This document shows, one piece after another, positions 16,722-24,919 of a DNA stretch of 64,000 bases; the stretch's first letter is position 1; each line of letters opens with the position of its first letter. Source of the stretch: Phycisphaerae bacterium (lineage in GTDB: Bacteria > Planctomycetota > Phycisphaerae > UBA1845 > UTPLA1); contig JAHBXN010000007.1 of the NCBI GenBank assembly GCA_019636475.1, forward strand, positions 124,001 to 188,000, read 5' to 3'. The notes below the pieces were generated by a model. That model searched no databases. It worked only from the letters and a program-made list of their open reading frames with translations, and was not told the DNA's origin. A program made the translations under genes and the position numbers.

Positions 16722-18314
16722 TCAGCCTCCGATCGCCGCGCTGGCCACCGCCTTCACCGCCGGCGATACCACGGTGATCAGATGATCGATCGTTCCGTTC
16801 ATCAATTCGAAGGTGTATTTCGGCATGATCCCGAGAAAAATCGCCAGGACGGCCATCGGAAACAGGATGGCGGTTTCGCGAGCGGTCGCGTCGGGATAAT
16901 GAGCGTATTCCTCACGCAGCTTGCCGAGATAAACGCGCTGGATCATCCAAAGGATGTATGCCGCCGTCAGTACGACACCGAAGGCAGCGACAACCGCCAT
17001 CGGCTTGGCCCAGCCAAACGGCGCGTCAAACGTGCCCAGCAGCACCCAGATTTCCCCGATGAATCCGCAAAGCGACGGCAACCCGAGCGATGCGAAGAAG
17101 CCGAGCGTCGCCATTGATCCGTACTTCGGCATGGCGAGCCACAGTCCGCCGAAGCGATTAAGGTCGCGATGGTGGGCGCGGTCGTAGATCACGCCGACCA
17201 GGAAGAAGCACATCGGGCTGCTGATTCCGTGCGCCAACATCTGGAACATCGCCCCCTGGAAACCGACATCGGTCATGATCGCACAACCGAGAACCACGTA
17301 GCCCATGTGGCTGATCGAACTGTATGCCACGAGCCGCTTGAAGTCCGTCTGGGCCAAGCAACAGAACGCACCGTAAATGATGTTGATCACGCCAAGCATC
17401 GCGACCCAATATGCGAGATCCGCGCCCGCCTGCGGAAAAATCGGATAGCAGACACGTAGGAACCCGTACGAACCGAGCTTCAGAAGAATGCCGGCCAGGA
17501 TCATGGAAATCGGGGTCGGCGCTTCAACGTGCGCGTCGGGCAACCATGTATGGAAAGGGAAGAGCGGGACCTTGATCATGAAGCCGATGAACAGCATCAC
17601 AAACATGCAGATTCCGAAGTTCCATCCAAGGAATGTCGTCGCCGGGGAATTGAAGACCTGCTTGATGGCTTCGTTGTTTGCGTACTCAATCAGGTTGAAA
17701 GTGCCGATTCCGCCGAGCAGATCCGCACTCATGTAGTACATGGCAAGCAGCGCAATCAGCATCAGGACCGAGCCTGCGAGGGTGTAAATGAAGAACTTGA
17801 TCGCGGCATACTCCTTCCGAGGACCGCCCCACACGCCGATCAGGAAATACATCGGCAGCAGCATGACTTCCCAGAAGATGTAGAAAAGGAAGAAATCCAG
17901 AGCACAAAACGTACCCAATACGCCGGTTTCCAGAATAAGAAACAGGGAGAAAAAGCCCTTCGGCCCCTTGTTGACATTCCAATGCTCGAAATTCCAACTG
18001 GCCCACGCCGAGAGAAACGTGATCAACGTGGTCAGAATCACGAGCGGGAACGACAAGCCGTCCATGCCGACGTGCCAGAAGATGTTGAAGCCTCCGACCT
18101 GAATCCAGGGCATTTTGCTTTCAAACTGCATCTGGCCGTAGCCGCCGCTGCCGTATTCGCCCGTCAGGAACGGACCGAACGTCATACAAGACAGAACCAT
18201 GACAACAAAAGTCGTCAGCAGCGCGATCGACCGAGCCTGCTTCCCCGGCGCCAACAGCACGAGGACCGCGCCGATCAATGGGGTGAAGATAATCCAGTTG
18301 AGAATGCTCTCCAT
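16722..18314 (-). CDS. nuoM: NADH-quinone oxidoreductase subunit M
   Basis: A 530-aa antiporter-like complex I subunit with about 14 membrane helices. Family signatures include 'FLFYIFWEVMLLPMYFLIGVWGG' (functional Glu), 'AIKFFIYTLAGSVLMLIALL' (functional Lys), 'VPLFPFHTWLPDAHVEAPTPISMILAGILLKLGSYG' split across TM7-8, and 'FKRLVAYSSISHMGYVVLG'. Length and layout are normal. It lies 87 bp downstream of nuoL and 7 bp upstream of nuoN, so it is co-transcribed. Together with NuoL and NuoN it pumps protons coupled to quinone reduction. Confidence 0.97.
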   Translation of the reverse strand: MESILNWIIFTPLIGAVLVLLAPGKQARSIALLTTFVVMVLSCMTFGPFLTGEYGSGGYGQMQFESKMPWIQVGGFNIFWHVGMDGLSFPLVILTTLITFLSAWASWNFEHWNVNKGPKGFFSLFLILETGVLGTFCALDFFLFYIFWEVMLLPMYFLIGVWGGPRKEYAAIKFFIYTLAGSVLMLIALLAMYYMSADLLGGIGTFNLIEYANNEAIKQVFNSPATTFLGWNFGICMFVMLFIGFMIKVPLFPFHTWLPDAHVEAPTPISMILAGILLKLGSYGFLRVCYPIFPQAGADLAYWVAMLGVINIIYGAFCCLAQTDFKRLVAYSSISHMGYVVLGCAIMTDVGFQGAMFQMLAHGISSPMCFFLVGVIYDRAHHRDLNRFGGLWLAMPKYGSMATLGFFASLGLPSLCGFIGEIWVLLGTFDAPFGWAKPMAVVAAFGVVLTAAYILWMIQRVYLGKLREEYAHYPDATARETAILFPMAVLAIFLGIMPKYTFELMNGTIDHLITVVSPAVKAVASAAIGG

Positions 18315-18401
18315 ATCGAACCTCTGACTACTAGTCTTGCTCAGCTGACCGGTCGCAATGCTGTCCGGCCGATGAATCGTTTATTTTTCAAGCCGGCGAT
18401 C

Positions 18402-20924
18402 CTATGAATTCAAGGATTCCGCCATAAAAAACGTGTGCCGGATCCTCGCCAGGCCTTCGCCAATTTCCTCCTTGAAAATCACGGCAACCAGAACCGCCGC
18501 GGCGATTCCCGCGGCGACCGTGACGTAGGTGCGAATGCGGCCGTCCTGGGGCCTGCGAATGATCGAGCCGACGTCGTAAACCGCACCGGCGATGCCATTG
18601 GCCAGCGCGTCGACTGCGCCGATGTCGGTCTTTCTCACGGCCATGTCCAGCTGCCGGCCGACGAAGATTCCAACTCCCTTTGTGAAGTAGCCGGCCATGT
18701 TCACCATGCCATCCACGATGATCTTATCGAATGCCGAACAGGCGACACCGACGACGCGGCAGCCCATGATGAGACAGGTATTGTACGCCTCGTCGATGTA
18801 GTATTTTCGCTCGACGAATGTTGCGACGATGCCGAGTGATTTCTTGACACGGGCCGCCGCCGCAAGCCCCTTCCAATAAAGCATTGCCGCGAGCCCCATG
18901 CCGATGACCCACGAAAAACCGACATACCGGGCCAGCCATGCGTGGGCGTCGTGCTCACCGCCATGGGTCAGCGTGAGCATGGTCGGCGACCTTTCGGTCG
19001 TGCCGTTTTGTGACGTCAACACGGCACTCGGCACTTCCTCGAGCGAATGGGCGTGGCCGTCGATCGCGACGACGGCGGCTGCATCGGCGCCCTTCGCCCC
19101 GGCATCCGCAATCAGCGGCCGGAACATGAAATAGCTGCAGAAAATGGTCCCGACGCCAAGCACGACGAGCGGGATGTACATCATCGGGCTTTCGTGGGCG
19201 TGGTCGTACACATGATGGTCGCGCGGCCTACCCATGAATGTCAGCCACCAGCACCGCATCATGTAGAACGGCGTCACATAGGCGATGATGATCGGACACC
19301 AGAACATCCAGGCCGGTATGTTGCGAAGCGTCGATGCGATCTCGAGCTTCTGCGGTGTTCCCGTTGCGTGATGATCGTGGTGAGCGGCGTGGGCATCCTT
19401 ACCGTGCGCGGGCGCCGGCTCGGAAACCAACCGGATCGAATGTTGAACGGACGACGCGGCCGATGGGCCTGATGACGCGGCCAATCTGCTGATCTGCGGA
19501 ACTTCGCGATCTGCCAGACCGGACTCGGCTGCGCCTCGATCCACCATTTCGCCGGACTCATCATTTCGAATGTTGTGATGCCGTTCGAATGACACCGCAA
19601 GGATCTCGTCCTTGCTGAAGAATCCGCCAAGGCCGATCTGCGTCCCCGGGATCCCGAAGCCGGAAATGGCAAGAACACCCAGAAAGAAAGTCCAGCAGGT
19701 GACCGGCATCTTCTTGCGCAGGCCGCCCATCCTGGTGATTTCCTGCTCATGGTGGCAGCCTTCGATCACCTGACCGGAGCCGAGGAAGAGCATGGCTTTG
19801 AAGAAGGCATGCGCCATGAGGTGAAACAGCGCGGCGATCCAGGCGCCGACACCGAGGCCGAAGATCATGTATCCGAGCTGAGACAAAGTGGAATAGGCCA
19901 GTACTTTCTTGATGTCGGTCTGGGTCAGCGCGATGAGCGCGGTCAGCACCAGCGTGATGCACCCGATGGACGCGATGAAGAACTGGGCGTCGGGCGTCAA
20001 AAGCCGGAACACACGAGCGACGAGATAAACGCCAGCGGCGACCATGGTTGCCGCATGGATGAGGGCGGACACGGGAGTGGGACCGGCCATCGCATCCGGA
20101 AGCCACACATGCAGGGGAAACTGTGCGCTTTTGCCCATTGCGCCGCAGAACAGTCCGATGCCCATCAACGTGGCCAGCAGCATCCCCGAAACCTGCCAGC
20201 CGAAGAGGTTGATGGACGCGGCGAAGATGCCGGTTCCATGAACGAACTGATCGCTGAAAGCGGCGGCCGCAGCATCAAGATCGAAGGTCTTCATGTACAG
20301 AACGACCATCGCCAGGCCGATGATGAAGCCGAAATCGCCGACGCGATTGGTAATGAACGCCTTCATCGCGGCGTCGCTCGCGTACTTTCGTTCGAAGTAG
20401 AATCCGATCAGGAGGTATGAACAGAGGCCGACGAGTTCCCAGAATATGAACAGGAAGAGCAGGCTGCTGGAAATCACGAGACCCAGCATACTAAAGCAAA
20501 ACAGCGATAGATATGCGAAGAAGCGGTGGTACTTGCTCTTGCCATCGACCTCGTCGCTATGACCCGCCATGTACCCGATGGAGAAGAAATGTATCCAGAA
20601 AGCGATGAACGTCACCATGAAGTACATGATGACAGTCAGCGCATCGAGCTTGACACCTACGGTGATCGGGATTGATCCGATCCGACCCCAGTCGTATCGA
20701 AACGCGCCGTGCTCAGCCGCGAAACGAGCCGCCTCGTCCATTCCCAGCCATTGAAGCAAGACATAGGTCGACAAGCCGCAACTGAGGCCGATGGCGGCCA
20801 GCGCGACCCAGGAAGACTTGGGCTTCCCAAGCGCCGGTCCCCAGAATGCAAGAAAGGCAAAGCTGATCAGCGGGATCAGCACGCCGAGTGCCAGACACAG
20901 TTCCATCGTTTGGCTTGGTGACAT
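18402..20924 (-). CDS. nuoL: NADH-quinone oxidoreductase subunit L, with large His-rich insert
   Basis: An 840-aa antiporter-like subunit at the distal end of the membrane arm, about 200 residues longer than usual. Core motifs are intact: 'FLFIFWELVGLCSYLLIGFYF', 'GKSAQFPLHVWLPDAMAGPTPVSALIHAATMV' in two parts, and 'TQTDIKKVLAYSTLSQLGYM'. After 'GGFFSKDEILAVSF' a hydrophilic, low-complexity insert of ~90 residues follows (~448-540) containing 'AHGKDAHAAHHDHHATG', before the next helix (MFWCPIIIAYVTPFYMMR). A second smaller insert with His and Thr lies at ~605-650. The C-terminal lateral helix and anchoring helix appear present at ~690-835. The reading frame is continuous, so the insert is translated. 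Confidence 0.95.
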   Translation of the reverse strand: MSPSQTMELCLALGVLIPLISFAFLAFWGPALGKPKSSWVALAAIGLSCGLSTYVLLQWLGMDEAARFAAEHGAFRYDWGRIGSIPITVGVKLDALTVIMYFMVTFIAFWIHFFSIGYMAGHSDEVDGKSKYHRFFAYLSLFCFSMLGLVISSSLLFLFIFWELVGLCSYLLIGFYFERKYASDAAMKAFITNRVGDFGFIIGLAMVVLYMKTFDLDAAAAAFSDQFVHGTGIFAASINLFGWQVSGMLLATLMGIGLFCGAMGKSAQFPLHVWLPDAMAGPTPVSALIHAATMVAAGVYLVARVFRLLTPDAQFFIASIGCITLVLTALIALTQTDIKKVLAYSTLSQLGYMIFGLGVGAWIAALFHLMAHAFFKAMLFLGSGQVIEGCHHEQEITRMGGLRKKMPVTCWTFFLGVLAISGFGIPGTQIGLGGFFSKDEILAVSFERHHNIRNDESGEMVDRGAAESGLADREVPQISRLAASSGPSAASSVQHSIRLVSEPAPAHGKDAHAAHHDHHATGTPQKLEIASTLRNIPAWMFWCPIIIAYVTPFYMMRCWWLTFMGRPRDHHVYDHAHESPMMYIPLVVLGVGTIFCSYFMFRPLIADAGAKGADAAAVVAIDGHAHSLEEVPSAVLTSQNGTTERSPTMLTLTHGGEHDAHAWLARYVGFSWVIGMGLAAMLYWKGLAAAARVKKSLGIVATFVERKYYIDEAYNTCLIMGCRVVGVACSAFDKIIVDGMVNMAGYFTKGVGIFVGRQLDMAVRKTDIGAVDALANGIAGAVYDVGSIIRRPQDGRIRTYVTVAAGIAAAVLVAVIFKEEIGEGLARIRHTFFMAESLNS

Positions 20925-20961
20925 ATCTCGAAAATCTCAATGCACGGCGGCCGTGCTCGAG

Positions 20962-21273
20962 CTAATTTTTCAACTCATCGCCCCGATCCACGTCGATCGT
21001 CCGAAGGGCACTATAGAAATTCATGAATATGGCAATGGCGATGGCCGCCTCGGCCGCCGCCAACAAAATGATGAATATCGCGAATATGTGTCCGTCGGCC
21101 GCCCCGGCGGTGTACTTGCTGAAAGCAACGAGGTTGATGTTCGCCGAATTCAGCACAAGCTCGACGCCGATGAGGATTCCGATGGCATTGCGCTTGGTGG
21201 CCATGCACAAAATGCCAAGCGAAAAAACCAGCGCGGAAAGAACAAGATAGTGATTGAGTCCGATTTGGGTCAT
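20962..21273 (-). CDS. nuoK: NADH-quinone oxidoreductase subunit K
   Basis: A 103-aa, three-helix complex I membrane subunit. It shows the two functional glutamates in 'IGILIGVELVLNSANINLVAFS' (TM2) and 'LLAAAEAAIAIAIFMNFY' (TM3), needed for proton transfer along the membrane arm. Length is standard. It lies 37 bp upstream of nuoL and 7 bp downstream of nuoJ in the same operon. The C-terminal tail (TIDVDRGDELKN) is normal for the family. Confidence 0.97.
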   Translation of the reverse strand: MTQIGLNHYLVLSALVFSLGILCMATKRNAIGILIGVELVLNSANINLVAFSKYTAGAADGHIFAIFIILLAAAEAAIAIAIFMNFYSALRTIDVDRGDELKN

Positions 21274-21280
21274 TGCCGGA

Positions 21281-21775
21281 TTACTTCTCCGATCTCGCCA
21301 GGTAGGCCGCGCCGATCATCACGACGAGCAGCAGCACACTCGCCACCTCAAAGGGCGCGAGATAGGTTGTCAGAAGCGAATGACCGACCTCGGCGACGGT
21401 CGGCGAGGCGGCGAGGGGCGCGGTTGACGACACATTCCAGTCGGCCGTGGTGGTCAAGGTGATAAGACCGAGAGCCAGCAGCAATGCGACGATGACCGCA
21501 CCGACCGTCTGAGATCGCGTGGGTTTGAAGCCGACCCAGGGCGACTGACTGGTGAGCATGACGCCGAAGACAATCAGGATGAGCGTGCCTCCCGCGTAAA
21601 CAATCAACTGGATGGCCGCCAGCAGATTCGCATCGAGAAGGAAATAGAGACACCCTACGCCTCCGAGCGCTCCGAGCAGACAGACGGCCGTTCGCACGAT
21701 GTTCTTCGAGACGACAATGCCGAGCGCACTACCAAGCACGAGCGCCGCGAAGATATAAAAGGCAAGAACATCCAT
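21281..21775 (-). CDS. nuoJ: NADH-quinone oxidoreductase subunit J
   Basis: A 164-aa, five-helix complex I subunit. The family pattern is clear: 'NIVRTAVCLLGALGGVGCLYFLLDANLLAAIQLIVYAGGTLILIVFGVMLT' in pieces, with the conserved 'YAGG' in the pi-bulge-bearing TM3 and 'EVASVLLLVVMIGAAYLAR' at the end. Length is slightly short but complete. It starts 10 bp after the stop of a zinc-ribbon gene; the usual upstream neighbour nuoI is missing from this site. Confidence 0.96.
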   Translation of the reverse strand: MDVLAFYIFAALVLGSALGIVVSKNIVRTAVCLLGALGGVGCLYFLLDANLLAAIQLIVYAGGTLILIVFGVMLTSQSPWVGFKPTRSQTVGAVIVALLLALGLITLTTTADWNVSSTAPLAASPTVAEVGHSLLTTYLAPFEVASVLLLVVMIGAAYLARSEK

Positions 21776-21785
21776 GGCTACACGA

Positions 21786-22016
21786 TCACTGATTCGTAAC
21801 TGGTCCGGCGAATTCCATCAGGAAGCCGCACTTCACACAACGCATTGCCCGCACGCGAACGACTTCGTCGGGCTTCTTCAGTCCAGCCCAAAATGAACGC
21901 TCCGGGGGGCCGGCCCACCATTCCTGTTGCTGCCGGCTGTTTCCATGCCCTCGATCCACAATGAAGCCTTCTTCAGTTTGCGATCGGCAGATCAAGCATC
22001 GCACCGTCGATTCCAC
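21786..22016 (-). CDS. Small zinc-ribbon protein inserted between nuoH and nuoJ
   Basis: A 76-aa protein with two CxxC knuckles, 'RCLICRSQTEEGFIVDRG' and 'MRCVKCGFLMEFAG', separated by a Trp-rich middle (QQEWWAGPPERSFWAGLKKP). The layout matches small bacterial proteins of the DUF6487-like zinc-ribbon type (C-x-C...GF-x-x-DRG...W...GL...RC-x-x-CG-x-x-E). Function unknown. I chose the GTG at 22016, which has GAGG 9 nt upstream; another GTG at 22034 overlaps the nuoH stop. The gene is 10 bp from both neighbours, so it is part of the nuo operon and occupies the place where nuoI often lies. It has too few Cys to be an Fe-S NuoI. Confidence 0.7.
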   Translation of the reverse strand: MESTVRCLICRSQTEEGFIVDRGHGNSRQQQEWWAGPPERSFWAGLKKPDEVVRVRAMRCVKCGFLMEFAGPVTNQ

Positions 22017-22026
22017 GGCCGGGACC

Positions 22027-23823
22027 TCACGCACCTGGAAGCTGCTGCGCCGCCATGCTGCCGACGAGCCGCCGATTGTTCTTGTAGCCGAATGCCGCGA
22101 TACCAAGCATCGCGAGGGTGACCACGACACCGATCGCCACGAGTATCCAATGCAGCGCCGCATCAACCGCGACGAGCCAACCCAGTTTCAGATGCTCCAC
22201 TCCCAGTATCCAGAGTGTATTCGCCAACAGCACAACCATCGTGAGCGGGAGCAGCACCTGCACGCACGCGTACAAGACCTGATCGATTCGAATTCGAGGC
22301 AGTGTCCAGCGAATCCAGAGCTGCACATAGTACAAAAATGCCGCCTTGAGCAGGAACAGAATCGGCCCTTCCTTGAGGACGCCGCGAATGACCGTGCCGA
22401 TCATGTTTTCAGCAACGCCCATCTGCAGGACAAGACTCTCAACCCATGCTTCCGGCACCGGAGATTTCCAGCCGCCGAGGAAGAGAATGACGGCCAGCCC
22501 CGAGACCACGAACATCGCGACATACTCGCCGAAGAAGAACAGCGACCATCGCATTCCGCTGTACTCCGTGAGAAAGCCGGCGACCAGTTCCGACTCCGAC
22601 TCCGGAAGATCGAAGGGGGCGCGTTTGCAACTCGCCAGCGCGGCGGTGTAGTAAACGAAAAACGCGATGAAGCACCAGGGGTTCGCAAAGACAAACCAGT
22701 TCCAGAACCCACCGGCCTGCATGTCAGTGATCGTCGTCAGCTGGAGCGAGCCGGCCATCATGACCGGAATGAGCAATGACATCCCCATCGGGATTTCGTA
22801 GGAGACCATCTGGCAGGCCTCGCGCATCGCGCCATAGACCGACCACTTGTTGTTGCTGGCCCAGCCGGCAAGAATCACGCCGAGCACTTCGATGCCGAGC
22901 ATCGCAAGGATGAAAAGCAATGCAACATCGAGATCACGGAACACCCACGCTCCGGCAAACGGCAGCGCGATGAACGCCAGCAAAGGCGGGATAAAGACGA
23001 TATAGACGGCGAGCTTGAACAGCAGCCGGTCGCCGCCGGAGGGGATGAAATCCTCCTTGAAAACAAGCTTGATACCGTCCGCCGCGGACTGCGCCCATCC
23101 GTGCCAGCCGCCAGTGCGCATCGGCCCCATTCGCGACTGAATTCGACCAGCCACTTTGCGCTCCCACCAGATACCGAACGCGGGGATGATGCTGATAAAG
23201 CCAATGATTCCCGCCAAGGCCACCACATCGCGAACCAGGACAAACTGCAACGGCCAAAGCAGGTAGGCAACAGGCGGGATGCTCAGCCGGGCAGATTCCA
23301 TGAACGGAATTCCGAGCGGTGTATTCCGCATGGCCTCGTATATCTGTGAGGAACTGAGGGGATATTCGATGCCAAGAACCGGGATGGTGTGTGCCGGAGC
23401 TCCCGCGTTCGACGCAGCGGCTACCTCAACCAGCGAAAAAACGAAGGCATGCAACCAGACGATGAGGCAAACCCCAACGAGGGCGGAGAGAAAAATCACG
23501 AAGGCGACATAAGGCGCCTTGAGAATCCGCCCAATGCCTTCGTAGGAGGCGACCGCCAGGCCCGCGGCCAGAAACGTCAACCCGCCAAGGCCGGCGCCAA
23601 GACACAGAATAAAGAAGGGGATGATCTTCGCATCGGAGAGTGCATCGGGATTGAAAGGATCGATCGCAAACGAGACGTCGGCCAGACGATGCAGAAAGGT
23701 CGCGACGAGGGCAACCGCAAGACTTACGAACCCCAACCCCAGAAGGCGCGTCACGGCCTTTCTACGGTAACTTGCCAGTTTCTCGGGGCTTCGCTCGATC
23801 CAAGGCAGTGTGATCTGGCTCAC
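22027..23823 (-). CDS. nuoH: NADH-quinone oxidoreductase subunit H, N-terminally extended
   Basis: A 598-aa version of the complex I subunit that forms the quinone chamber with NuoB/D; usual length is 330-430. The core begins near residue 215: 'WWERKVAGRIQSRMGPMRTGG', 'ADGIKLVFKEDFIP', 'GWASNNKWSVYGAMREACQMVSYEIPMGM', 'PFDLPESESELVAGFLTEYSGMRW' and 'LFLLKAAFLYYVQLWIRWTLPRIRIDQ' (each seen in shorter blocks), so the quinone-site loops are intact. The extra ~200 N-terminal residues contain about three predicted membrane helices with a periplasmic-type loop (~130-190). The ATG at 23823 opens the whole frame; a GTG or ATG nearer the core would lose hydrophobic segments that look genuine. Confidence 0.94.
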   Translation of the reverse strand: MSQITLPWIERSPEKLASYRRKAVTRLLGLGFVSLAVALVATFLHRLADVSFAIDPFNPDALSDAKIIPFFILCLGAGLGGLTFLAAGLAVASYEGIGRILKAPYVAFVIFLSALVGVCLIVWLHAFVFSLVEVAAASNAGAPAHTIPVLGIEYPLSSSQIYEAMRNTPLGIPFMESARLSIPPVAYLLWPLQFVLVRDVVALAGIIGFISIIPAFGIWWERKVAGRIQSRMGPMRTGGWHGWAQSAADGIKLVFKEDFIPSGGDRLLFKLAVYIVFIPPLLAFIALPFAGAWVFRDLDVALLFILAMLGIEVLGVILAGWASNNKWSVYGAMREACQMVSYEIPMGMSLLIPVMMAGSLQLTTITDMQAGGFWNWFVFANPWCFIAFFVYYTAALASCKRAPFDLPESESELVAGFLTEYSGMRWSLFFFGEYVAMFVVSGLAVILFLGGWKSPVPEAWVESLVLQMGVAENMIGTVIRGVLKEGPILFLLKAAFLYYVQLWIRWTLPRIRIDQVLYACVQVLLPLTMVVLLANTLWILGVEHLKLGWLVAVDAALHWILVAIGVVVTLAMLGIAAFGYKNNRRLVGSMAAQQLPGA

Positions 23824-24216
23824 TCACCAATCTCCGTGGGCTCCCGTCACCGCGAGACGAGAGGCGGCACACCGATCCTGCATATACCGAATCTGCTCAG
23901 AGACTCATTGCAGCCCGCACGTCGAAGTCGCGTCCTGTCCGCCGGCGCGGGACACCGTCGGGCATGTACTCCGCAGCGGCCTGGCATTTTGAACGCACTG
24001 AACGAGCCAATGCCGCTGAGCGGGCTACTTTTATAGCGAGTCCGTGTTGACTTGGCTAGGCCGTGAAATCGGCGATGAAATGTCGACTTTTTTTGATGAG
24101 AATGACGCGATTTGCTCTTGCGAACGGGGCGCAACGAGCCTCCGCGTATGCCGGACAGACAGTGAGGACACGGCGGCGATTCAGACGCCAGGCCCCCCTC
24201 CTCACAATACGCTCAC
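23824..24216. other. Intergenic region upstream of nuoH
   Basis: A 393-bp gap on the minus-strand operon path. It holds a good minus-strand promoter candidate at 24030-24058. Nothing else is recognised; short open frames here show no protein-like features. Confidence 0.6.
24030..24058 (-). promoter_or_regulatory. Probable promoter of the nuoH-JKLMN operon
   Basis: On the minus strand TAGCCA (24058-24053) and TATAAA (24035-24030) are spaced 17 bp. The -10 matches the consensus at five of six positions in a clearly AT-rich spot. The leader to the nuoH ATG would be about 200 nt. Confidence 0.5.
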
Positions 24217-24438
24217 TTACTCGACCACCGGGACGACATCGGCGACGTCGCTCGACGCGCCGCCCACGATCTCAACATCGCCGGATCGAGATTTTGCCTG
24301 GCTGGCCTCTCGCTGTCTTTCCTGAAGCTGCCGGGCCACCCAGCAGGAGGCTTCGCGTTCGGCAGCGAAGATGCGGAGGCTCACGAGACTGAACAATCCC
24401 AATACCGCCCAAGTCGTGATACCGTCCGCCGTGTCCAC
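24217..24438 (-). CDS. Small membrane protein of unknown function
   Basis: A 73-aa frame starting with GTG at 24438, with GGGGG about 8 nt upstream. It has one hydrophobic segment near the N-terminus (TTWAVLGLFSLVSLRIFAA), then an amphipathic, charged helix (VARQLQERQREASQAKSR) and an acidic tail. No family is recognised. It lies 42 bp downstream of a lipoprotein gene on the same strand and before the nuo promoter. It may be genuine, given position, ribosome binding site and the clear membrane segment, but the length leaves doubt. Confidence 0.45.
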   Translation of the reverse strand: MDTADGITTWAVLGLFSLVSLRIFAAEREASCWVARQLQERQREASQAKSRSGDVEIVGGASSDVADVVPVVE

Positions 24439-24480
24439 TGGACAACCCCCGTGAATTGCAATTGTGAATTTGCAACTGCC

Positions 24481-24882
24481 CTATCGGCCGAGATCCCATG
24501 AGCTTCCGGTGCGGCCGCTCTGATATGAATCATCGCTGGCCTCCAGGAGAATATTGTTTTGCTGCAGGAATTCGCTCTCTGACATGTTCAGGGTGTAGTA
24601 ACCGGGCTTCTCAAGTTTGATTCGCCCGCCACCCTTGATGTTCGCCTTGAGGATATTCCACTTGCCCTTGCCGTCGGAATTGCCGATCCGCTTCCACGAT
24701 CCGTCGGACTGCTGTTGAGAGATGACGACATCGTTGACCGGCCAGGTGCCCTGACGGTCGCTGATCTGCCCGAAATGATTGAATTCGACGCAGCCGGTGG
24801 ATAGCAGGCCCATCGCCAGAACAACGAGGGTCCAACTCGCATACGCACGAGAGCATCGGGCACGAGGCTGGAAGAGTGTCAC
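24481..24882 (-). CDS. Lipoprotein with a small beta-sandwich-like domain
   Basis: About 133 aa if translation begins at the GTG at 24882; the frame also has starts at 24942 and 24966. I favour 24882 because it leaves a textbook lipoprotein signal: a short Arg-rich n-region, hydrophobic 'TLVVLAMGLLSTGC' with the lipobox Cys, then the mature protein. It also avoids overlap with the upstream ThiF-like gene. No strong ribosome binding site decides the matter. The mature part (~100 aa: 'NDVVISQQQSDGSWKRIG', 'GGRIKLEKPGYYTLNMSE') looks like a carboxypeptidase-regulatory or Ig-like beta domain. Function unknown; probably anchored facing the periplasm. Confidence 0.7.
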   Translation of the reverse strand: MTLFQPRARCSRAYASWTLVVLAMGLLSTGCVEFNHFGQISDRQGTWPVNDVVISQQQSDGSWKRIGNSDGKGKWNILKANIKGGGRIKLEKPGYYTLNMSESEFLQQNNILLEASDDSYQSGRTGSSWDLGR

Positions 24883-24919
24883 GCTCGCGGAGCGCGCGGA
24901 ACTCCGGCTTGTGAAGGCG

